From the NCBI GenBank assembly GCA_025937035.1, contig JAICSG010000106.1, forward strand, positions 1 to 9,336: a stretch of DNA of 9,336 nucleotides, in the 5' to 3' direction. Of this stretch, positions 4,137 to 9,336 are shown piece by piece. The notes beneath the pieces are model-generated. The model was given only the letters and a program-made list of their open reading frames with translations. It ran no database searches and was not told the DNA's origin. How positions within the stretch are numbered: the stretch's first letter is position 1; every line of letters begins with the position of its first letter. This DNA comes from Thermoanaerobaculia bacterium (GTDB lineage Bacteria; Acidobacteriota; Thermoanaerobaculia; Multivoradales; UBA5704). A program made the translations under genes and the position numbers.

Positions 4137-6923
4137 ATGCCCGTCCAGGTGTCCTATCCCGGCGTCTACGTCCAGGAGATCCCCACCTCGAATCCGACCG
4201 TGATCGGAGTCACCACCTCCAGCACGGCGTTCGTCGACTTCGTCCCGAGCGGTCCGCTGGGCACGGCGGTGCAGGTCAACAGTTGGAACGACTTCCAGCG
4301 GATCTTCGGCGGCCTCGACGCGCGCAGCGAGTCGAGCTACGCGATCATGCAGTACTTCCTCAACGGCGGGCAGGTCGCCTGGGTGATCCGGGTGGTCGAC
4401 CCGACCTCCGCGACCGCCTCGCCGCCGGGGGTGCTCGCCGTAGACCTCGCCACGGGGACGCCCGCCACTTCGCTCGCGGACAACGCGACGGTGCTGGGCG
4501 GCTCGACGGCTCAGGCCTCCTGGAGCATTGCTCCGTCCGGGGCGATCAACCCGGCGAGCTACACGGTCTATCTCTCGACGGACGGCGGCATCTCGTTCAA
4601 CCCCGTCCAGAGCAACGCCACCTCGCCGTACACCGTCACCCTGCCTTCAGTGACGCAGGCGTCCCAGGGGGTGGTCCAGGTGGTGGCGAGCGATGCCAGC
4701 GGCAATGTGCTGGCCAGCGCCACCAGCCCGCCATTCACCATCGTGCCTGGACAGGTCGTGCTGGCTTCTCCGCCCACCTCACCCCAGGCGGGCGGCGCCT
4801 CGGTCGCTCTGAGCTGGAGTTGGGCGGGAAGCGGCGTGCAGCCGAGCTTCTACAGCGTCCTGATGTCACAGGACGGAGGGCGGACTTTCCAACCCGTCCC
4901 CTCGGGGATGGCCCTTCCGTCAAAAACGAACAGCCTCTCCGTCACTCTCCCGACCCCGTCGTCCGCCCCGCTCCAGGTCGTCTTGCAGGTCCTCGCCACG
5001 GACGTCAATGGCAATCCGATCGCGATCGCCGAGGCGCCGGTCCAGGTCGAGCAGACCACGGTCGAGGTGACGAGCGGAGCGACCAGCCCTGAAACGGCCG
5101 GCACCGCGAGCGTCTCCTGGACGACGGCCGGAGCCACGGCCTCCGCCTTCAACGTTTTCCTCTCGACCGACGGAGGCAAGACCTTCCCGAGCACACCGGC
5201 GAACGGCAGCACCCCGGCCACGTCGCCGTATTCGCTGACGCTGCCGACGGTCGATGCTCCCCAGCAGGCCGCCGTCCAGGTGGTGGCGCTCGACGCAAAC
5301 AACAATCAGATCGGCAGTGGCGTCAGCACGCCCTTCACCATCGCTCCGGCCGGTACCGCAACGATCGCCATCAGCGCTCCGACGGCGGGGGCCAGCGAGA
5401 CCGCGGGCACACCCTTTGCCGTCTCCTGGCCCCCGCCCACGGTAACGGGGACGGTGGCCAGTTACAGCGTGTTGCTGTCGACGGACGGCGGAGCCACCTT
5501 TCAAAGCGTCCAGACGGCGGCTCCGACGGGGACCACCACTCTCACCACCAACGTCACCGCGCCGGCGCCGGCGTCCCAGGCGGTGGTCCAGGTCGAGGCG
5601 TTGGACGACTCTGGAAAGCTGCTCGCGCTGGGCGAGAGCGGAATCTTCACCATAGCGGCCGCGGCGGCCACCCCGCCGGCCAATCCGCCCCAGTTCGTGA
5701 TCCGCGCGATCAGCCCGGGAGCCTGGGGGAACACCCTTCAGGTGAGCCTGACGCCAAACCCCGATGGCTCCTTCAACCTCTCGGTCCAGCAGGTGGTGAG
5801 TGGCACGACCGTGGCCTCCGAGACCTACAAGGGGCTGACGTACGGGAACCCCAACGATCCCCACTACGCGCCGAGCATCCTCGCCGCGTCGAGCCTGATC
5901 CAGCTCGCGCCCTACCCGGCGACCTTCCCCGGGCTGGCGTTGAGCGTGCCGGACGGCGCGTACAGCACCCTGCTCTCTGGCGGCACGGATGGGGCCGTGG
6001 TGGACCTCGACAGCGCCGCCAACGCGCTCGGCAACGCCTTCGGGGTCTCCAATCCGCTCGGTCCGCTGGACAACATCGCCCCCTCGGTGTTCAACCTGCT
6101 CTGCCTCCCCTGGCTGGCCAATCTGAGCGGCGGCGCGGAGCTCAGCATCGCCACCCAGGCGATGGCCTTCTGCGGCCCGCGGCAGGCCTTCTACATCATG
6201 GACATCCCGGAGAGCGTCTCCACGCCGGGGCTCATGCAGACCTGGGCGAACGACTATATCTCGGCGAGCAACTACTACGCCGCGGCCTACTTCCCGCGCC
6301 TGGTCATCGCCGATCCGCTCAACAACTACCGGCCGCGCAACTCCCCCGCGAGCGGCACCCTGGCCGGGGTCTATGCCCTGAACGACACCAACGCCGGCGT
6401 CTGGGTGGCCCCCGCCGGGGTCAACGCGGTCCTGCAAGGGATCATGGGGCTGGCCTACAACCTCACCGACAGCGAGAACGGGCAGCTCAACCCGCTGGGG
6501 ATCAACTGCCTGCGCACCTTCCCCGTGTACAACAACATCGTCTGGGGGGCGCGCACGCTGGCCGGCGCCGACCAGATCGAGAGCGAGTGGAAGTACATCC
6601 CGGTGCGGCGACTGATCGACTACATCGAGCAGAGCCTGGTGCAGAGCCTCAAGTGGGCGGTCTTCCAGCCCAACGGGCCGCAGCTCTGGACCCAGATCAG
6701 CGTCGAGGTGGGGACCTTCCTCTCCGGCCTCTACTCGCAGGGAGCGCTCTACGGAGCGACGCCGTCCCAGGCCTACTTCGTCAACTGCGACAGCACGACC
6801 ACGACCCCCACCGACATGGCGCAGGGGATCGTCAACATCGTGGTCGGCGTCGCGCCGGTGGATCCGGCGGAGTTCGTGATCCTGACCATCCAACAGATTG
6901 TGGGGCAGACCCAGGCGTCCTGA
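4137..6923 (+). CDS. Contractile tail sheath protein 1, with a large four-module Ig-like insertion
   Basis: The 928-aa product is a phage-type contractile sheath subunit. The N-terminus (1-95) carries SYPGVYVQEIP and the strand/helix pattern of sheath N-terminal domains, ending NGGQVAWVIRVV. The sheath body resumes at about 518 (FVIRAISPGAWGN, the family's NPGAWGN-like motif) and runs through the subtilisin-like domain (DNIAPSVFNLLCLP at 645-658, FPRLVIADPLNNYRPRN at 719-735, ASGTLAGVYA at 738-747). It ends in the C-terminal domain (EWKYIPVRRLIDYIEQSL at 817-834, VGVAPVDPAEFVI at 903-915). Family knowledge: sheath subunits polymerise around the inner tube and contract to drive it through a target envelope. 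Residues 100-515 are an insertion absent from sheath 2; typical sheaths are about 350-530 aa. No signal peptide is seen, consistent with cytoplasmic assembly. This is the first gene of the operon; sheath 2 starts 31 nt after its stop. Confidence 0.93.
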   Translation: MPVQVSYPGVYVQEIPTSNPTVIGVTTSSTAFVDFVPSGPLGTAVQVNSWNDFQRIFGGLDARSESSYAIMQYFLNGGQVAWVIRVVDPTSATASPPGVLAVDLATGTPATSLADNATVLGGSTAQASWSIAPSGAINPASYTVYLSTDGGISFNPVQSNATSPYTVTLPSVTQASQGVVQVVASDASGNVLASATSPPFTIVPGQVVLASPPTSPQAGGASVALSWSWAGSGVQPSFYSVLMSQDGGRTFQPVPSGMALPSKTNSLSVTLPTPSSAPLQVVLQVLATDVNGNPIAIAEAPVQVEQTTVEVTSGATSPETAGTASVSWTTAGATASAFNVFLSTDGGKTFPSTPANGSTPATSPYSLTLPTVDAPQQAAVQVVALDANNNQIGSGVSTPFTIAPAGTATIAISAPTAGASETAGTPFAVSWPPPTVTGTVASYSVLLSTDGGATFQSVQTAAPTGTTTLTTNVTAPAPASQAVVQVEALDDSGKLLALGESGIFTIAAAAATPPANPPQFVIRAISPGAWGNTLQVSLTPNPDGSFNLSVQQVVSGTTVASETYKGLTYGNPNDPHYAPSILAASSLIQLAPYPATFPGLALSVPDGAYSTLLSGGTDGAVVDLDSAANALGNAFGVSNPLGPLDNIAPSVFNLLCLPWLANLSGGAELSIATQAMAFCGPRQAFYIMDIPESVSTPGLMQTWANDYISASNYYAAAYFPRLVIADPLNNYRPRNSPASGTLAGVYALNDTNAGVWVAPAGVNAVLQGIMGLAYNLTDSENGQLNPLGINCLRTFPVYNNIVWGARTLAGADQIESEWKYIPVRRLIDYIEQSLVQSLKWAVFQPNGPQLWTQISVEVGTFLSGLYSQGALYGATPSQAYFVNCDSTTTTPTDMAQGIVNIVVGVAPVDPAEFVILTIQQIVGQTQAS
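4434..5681 (+). repeat. Insertion of four tandem Ig/FN3-like modules inside sheath 1
   Basis: Residues 100-515 of sheath 1 contain four diverged repeats: about 116-203, 207-305, 308-403 and 408-507. Each follows the same plan: a V/A-S-W strand, then Y/F-x-V-x-L/M-S-T/Q-D-G-G-x-x-F, a T/S-L-T/S-V-T-L-P-like strand, then V-Q-V-x-A-L/S/T-D-x-x-G/N-N-x-I/L, and a closing strand such as PFTI. The SxDGG motifs begin at nt 4575, 4866, 5163 and 5478 (spacing 97, 99 and 105 residues). The alternating hydrophobic pattern and Thr/Ser/Ala/Pro richness fit surface-exposed beta-sandwich modules. The modules diverge clearly in DNA as well as protein, so they are not a very recent expansion. The exact fold is inferred. 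Confidence 0.75.
6483..6657 (+). repeat. Sheath 1 copy of near-identical DNA shared with sheath 2
   Basis: Within the C-terminal coding region two long perfect matches to sheath 2 occur at one constant offset of 1618 nt: 41 nt (6483-6523 with 8101-8141) and 42 nt (6616-6657 with 8234-8275). Between and beyond them the two genes remain alignable without indels almost to their stops. Recent duplication or gene conversion would explain this better than protein-level constraint alone. Confidence 0.8.
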
Positions 6924-6954
6924 TCCGGACCCAACTCCCGGAGGAAGAGAAACC

Positions 6955-8538
6955 ATGCCCGTGCAAGTCAGCTATCCCGGCATCTACATCAACGAGGTGC
7001 AGTCCTCCAACCCTGTGGTCGTCGGGGTGAGCACCTCGAACACCGCCTTCGTGGATTTCTTCCCTTGCGGACCGGTGGGCCCGGGCAACACGCAGGTGGC
7101 GTACCAGATCAACAGCTGGAGCCAGTTCCAGTCGGTCTACGGCGGGCTCGACACGCGCAGCGAGGCGAGCTACGGCATCTTCCAGTACTTCAACAACGGG
7201 GGCCAGGTGGCCTGGGTGGTACGGGTCGTCTCCTCCGACGCCGCCGCCGCGACCTGGACGGCTTCGACGAACGCGCCTTCGACGGCGCCCGTCTCGCTGG
7301 TATTCAGCGCCGCCAGCCCCGGCGCCTGGGGGAACAACATCCAGGTCGCCATCACCTCTCCCATCCCTCCCGTGGGGAACCTGAAGCCGACACCCGACCG
7401 GTTCAACCTCACGGTCCAGGAGGTGGTCAACGGCTCGGTCGTGGACACCGAGACCTACCTGAACCTGACGCTGAGCCCGACCGATCCCAACAACGCGCTG
7501 GCGGTGGTCAACGCGGAGTCGAGCCTGGTGCAGCTCTCGCTTCCACCCGGAGTGACGGTGTCCCCGACGTCGGTCCCCGCGGTCAACGGCATGCCGCCGC
7601 AGACCTACCAATTCCTGACCGGCGGGCTGGACGGCTCCATGCCGGACCTCACCAATCTCAACACGGTCAACACTGCCCTGGACGCGCTCACCCGCATCGC
7701 GCCGTCGGTGTTCAACATCCTCTGCATGCCGGCGCTGGCGAACATCTCCCCCAGCGCGACGATCACCATCCTCACCGCCGTGATGAATTTCTGTAAGGCC
7801 CAGCAGGCGTTCATGATCGTCGACATTCCGTCGAGCGTCGCCAACGTGCAGCAGGTGACGCAGTGGGCGCAACAGCTCACGTCGGCGGACGCCTACGCCT
7901 CGGCGGTCTACTTCCCGCGGCTGATCATCCCCGATCCGATCAACAACTATCTGCCGCGTAACGTCGGCGCGAGCGGCACCCTGGCGGGCGTCTACGCGCG
8001 GACGGACGCGGCCGATGGCGTGTGGACGGCCCCGGCGGGGATCAACGCCACGCTCCTGGGGGCCAACCTGGCGGTGCAGGTCACCGACGCGCAGGACGGC
8101 CAGCTCAACCCGCTGGGGATCAACTGCCTGCGCACCTTCCCGGTCTACGGCAACGTCTGCTGGGGGGCGCGCACCATGGCCGGCGCCGACCTTCTGCAGA
8201 GCGAGTGGAAGTACATCCCCGTGCGGCGGCTGGTCGACTACATCGAGCAGAGCCTGGTGCAGAGCCTCAAGTGGGTGGTCTTCCAGCCCAACGACCCGCA
8301 GCTCTGGACCCGGATCACGGTCGAGGTGGGCAACTTCCTCTCCGGGCTCTACTCGCAGGGGGCGTTCCAGGGGGCCACCCCGTCCCAGGCGTACTTCGTC
8401 CAGTGCGACAGCACGACCACGACGCCCACGGACATCGCGCAGGGCATCGTCAACATCGTCGTCGGCGTGGCCCCGGTGGACCCCGCCGAGTTCGTGATCC
8501 TTCAAATCCAGCAGATCGCTGGGCAGACGGGCCAATAG
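6955..8538 (+). CDS. Contractile tail sheath protein 2 (standard size)
   Basis: The 527-aa product is a paralogue of sheath 1 without the modular insertion. It shares MPVQVSYPG at the N-terminus, NGGQVAWVVRVV (81-92), SAASPGAWGNN (118-128), the middle domain (IAPSVFNILCMPALANIS, FPRLIIPDPINNYLPRN) and the C-terminal domain (SEWKYIPVRRLVDYIEQSL, VGVAPVDPAEFVI). Where sheath 1 carries over 400 residues, this protein has a Thr/Ala/Ser-rich linker of about 25 (93-117). The ATG at 6955 follows GGAGGAAGAG (6940-6949), an excellent ribosome-binding site. Several eCIS clusters, such as Afp and PVC, encode two or three different sheaths used along one particle; this pair may be a major (this one) and a decorated or specialised form (sheath 1), but the stoichiometry is inference. 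The last 145 or so residues differ from sheath 1 at only about 20 positions by eye. Confidence 0.95.
   Translation: MPVQVSYPGIYINEVQSSNPVVVGVSTSNTAFVDFFPCGPVGPGNTQVAYQINSWSQFQSVYGGLDTRSEASYGIFQYFNNGGQVAWVVRVVSSDAAAATWTASTNAPSTAPVSLVFSAASPGAWGNNIQVAITSPIPPVGNLKPTPDRFNLTVQEVVNGSVVDTETYLNLTLSPTDPNNALAVVNAESSLVQLSLPPGVTVSPTSVPAVNGMPPQTYQFLTGGLDGSMPDLTNLNTVNTALDALTRIAPSVFNILCMPALANISPSATITILTAVMNFCKAQQAFMIVDIPSSVANVQQVTQWAQQLTSADAYASAVYFPRLIIPDPINNYLPRNVGASGTLAGVYARTDAADGVWTAPAGINATLLGANLAVQVTDAQDGQLNPLGINCLRTFPVYGNVCWGARTMAGADLLQSEWKYIPVRRLVDYIEQSLVQSLKWVVFQPNDPQLWTRITVEVGNFLSGLYSQGAFQGATPSQAYFVQCDSTTTTPTDIAQGIVNIVVGVAPVDPAEFVILQIQQIAGQTGQ
8101..8275 (+). repeat. Sheath 2 copy of near-identical DNA shared with sheath 1
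   Basis: This is the partner of 6483-6657, with perfect matches at 8101-8141 (41 nt) and 8234-8275 (42 nt). The protein segment is the C-terminal sheath core, where subunits contact the tube and neighbouring subunits, so conservation between co-assembling paralogues is expected. Identity at silent positions as well is what suggests recent sequence exchange. Confidence 0.8.
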
Positions 8539-8556
8539 CCCGAGGAGAGAAGAGCC

Positions 8557-9138
8557 ATGGCCGCTCCCACCAACGTGGCGACGAGCCTCGTCGATCCGTT
8601 TCTCAACTTCCGGTACGTGGTCTATCTGAACGGTACCGCCGTGGCGGCGGTGAGCCGCGTCGGCGCCCTGTCGCGCACCACGCAGGTGGTCTCCTGGCGC
8701 GAGGGCGGCGCTCCCCAGGGCACGCGCCGGCTCCCGGGCCAGACGGAGTACGGTCCGGTCACCCTCGAGCGGGGGATCACCTTCGACGTCGCCTTCGAGC
8801 AGTGGGCGAACAAGGTCTGGTACTACCCGCAGTCGAGCGGCAGCCCGGCCAGCCCGTCGAACCCGGTCTCGCTCAAGGACTTCCGGCAGAGCCTCAACAT
8901 CGTGCTGATGAACCAGACCGGCCAGCCGGTGCTCTCCTACTGGGTGTTCAACTGCTGGCCCTCGGAGTACAAGGCGCTGCCGGACCTCGACGGCACCGGC
9001 AACGCGGTGGCGCTGGAGAGCCTGACGCTGCAGAACGAGGGCTGGACGCGCGATGACTCGCTGACCGCGCCCACGGCGGTCTCCATCCTGCAGCCCTCGT
9101 CCTCCAGCCCGACCTACTTCTCGAGCTCCGGATCGTAA
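8557..9138 (+). CDS. Inner tube protein, T4 gp19-like phage tail tube family
   Basis: The 193-aa product has the gp19-type tube pattern: FLNFRYVVYLNGTAVAAVSRVGAL (16-38), VVSWREGGAPQGTRRLPG (44-61), YGPVTLERGITFD (65-77), the middle strand QSLNIVLMNQTGQPVLSYWVF (111-131) and WPSEYKALPDLDGTGNAVALESLTLQNEG (134-162). In this family hexameric rings stack into the rigid tube enclosed by the sheath, and the order sheath-sheath-tube is typical of eCIS and phage-tail-like clusters. It is longer than the common size of about 145-150 aa, because of a Ser/Pro-rich loop (89-105, after WYY) and a Ser-rich C-terminal tail (about 165-193). The ATG follows GAGGAGAG (8542-8549), 18 nt after the sheath 2 stop. 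It is cytoplasmic, with no signal peptide. Confidence 0.93.
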   Translation: MAAPTNVATSLVDPFLNFRYVVYLNGTAVAAVSRVGALSRTTQVVSWREGGAPQGTRRLPGQTEYGPVTLERGITFDVAFEQWANKVWYYPQSSGSPASPSNPVSLKDFRQSLNIVLMNQTGQPVLSYWVFNCWPSEYKALPDLDGTGNAVALESLTLQNEGWTRDDSLTAPTAVSILQPSSSSPTYFSSSGS

Positions 9139-9148
9139 GGCCTGAGCC

Positions 9149-9336
9149 GTGCAGTCCCTTTCGGCACAGCAGATCCTGCAAGCCTGGGAACGGGGCCGGG
9201 ACCATCCGCCGGCGCAACGGGCCCTGGACCTCCTGGCCACGGCCCTGCAGGAGACCGGGCGGGAGGCGCGCGCCCCCCCCACCCGGGGGGGGCGCGGCCC
9301 CCGCCACCACCCCGTTGGGGGGAAGAAACACGGCCC
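9149..9336 (+). CDS. 5' end of a probable baseplate/hub-assembly protein of the particle (partial)
   Basis: A GTG at 9149 begins 10 nt after the tube stop codon and opens a frame that runs off the right edge. AAGG at 9137-9140 is a weak ribosome-binding site. The first 40 residues (start QSLSAQQILQAWERGRD, then QRALDLLATALQETG) form amphipathic helices. They resemble the N-termini of a gene family I recall directly after the tube gene in such clusters, annotated as T4-type baseplate hub assembly proteins. The identification rests on position and this short stretch. From about codon 40 (nt 9266 on) the translation becomes Pro/Gly/Arg/His-rich and stops looking like protein, coinciding with G and C homopolymers at the window end; the sequence there is probably unreliable. 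Confidence 0.5.
   Translation, partial: MQSLSAQQILQAWERGRDHPPAQRALDLLATALQETGREARAPPTRGGRGPRHHPVGGKKHG
9269..9296. repeat. Perfect 12-bp GC inverted repeat with a 4-nt loop at the window end
   Basis: CGCG followed by eight C (9269-9280), loop ACCC (9281-9284), then eight G followed by CGCG (9285-9296). It lies inside the open frame of the partial gene and has no T-run after it, so it is not a normal intrinsic terminator. A smaller CCCC-GTT-GGGG fold follows. Sequencing or assembly error at a contig end is the simplest explanation. Confidence 0.6.

Noticed and set aside
4920..6956. Long minus-strand open frame of 678 codons opposite sheath 1
   Set aside because: It is antisense to a convincing sheath gene; the translation is Arg/Gly/Asp/His-rich low-complexity sequence, and it exists because GC-ending codons leave few stops on the other strand.
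4137..9138. Type VI secretion system or complete prophage tail
   Set aside because: There are no TssB/TssC-type small/large sheath pair, lysis, capsid or terminase genes in view; two full-length phage-type sheaths followed by a gp19 tube fit an eCIS or phage-tail-like particle better, though a prophage tail cannot be fully excluded from this window.
6832..9282. Long minus-strand open frame of 816 codons opposite sheath 2 and the tube gene
   Set aside because: It spans three well-supported plus-strand genes and their ribosome-binding sites and has no protein-like pattern.
9269..9296. Intrinsic terminator after the tube gene
   Set aside because: There is no T-run after the stem, it lies inside the next open frame, and the surrounding homopolymers suggest sequence error.

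Overview
The window is GC-rich chromosomal DNA (by eye well above 60% GC, with GC-ending codons) from a bacterium I cannot place with certainty. The gene types fit a soil or sediment lineage such as Acidobacteriota, Myxococcota or a related uncultured group; that placement is inference from gene content only. The right edge looks like the degraded end of an assembled contig.

The window has two blocks that diverge from a 374-bp intergenic region (3763-4136). On the left, four genes run on the minus strand: a single-cysteine thioredoxin-fold protein, then an HTH antitoxin and a RES-domain toxin (overlapping by 4 nt), then a membrane-anchored HAMP/SpoIIE-type PP2C phosphatase that runs off the left edge. 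Gaps are at most about 50 nt, so they may be co-transcribed, although the toxin-antitoxin pair may also have its own promoter region, which carries a perfect tandem 9-bp repeat.

On the right, four tightly packed plus-strand genes form the start of a contractile phage-tail-like particle cluster, probably an extracellular contractile injection system (eCIS): sheath 1 (928 aa), sheath 2 (527 aa), a T4 gp19-type inner tube protein (193 aa), and the 5' end of a further gene, probably a baseplate/hub-assembly factor. Three genes have clear Shine-Dalgarno sequences, and a good sigma70-like promoter (TTGACA, 17 nt, CATACT) lies about 100 nt upstream of the first.

The most notable feature is in sheath 1. 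It has the same N-terminal and C-terminal sheath framework as sheath 2, but about 415 residues lie between them where sheath 2 has only a short linker. This insert consists of four tandem beta-rich, Ig/FN3-like modules of about 95-105 residues, each with an S-T/Q-D-G-G-x-x-F hairpin motif resembling an Asp-box. If both sheaths assemble into one particle, the sheath would carry long repetitive surface decorations. The C-terminal halves of the two sheaths are close to identical even in DNA, which suggests recent duplication or ongoing gene conversion. Two enzyme-like genes on the left lack an expected residue: the RES protein has Leu where the family normally has its signature Ser, and the thioredoxin-fold protein has WCPDV in place of WCxxC.
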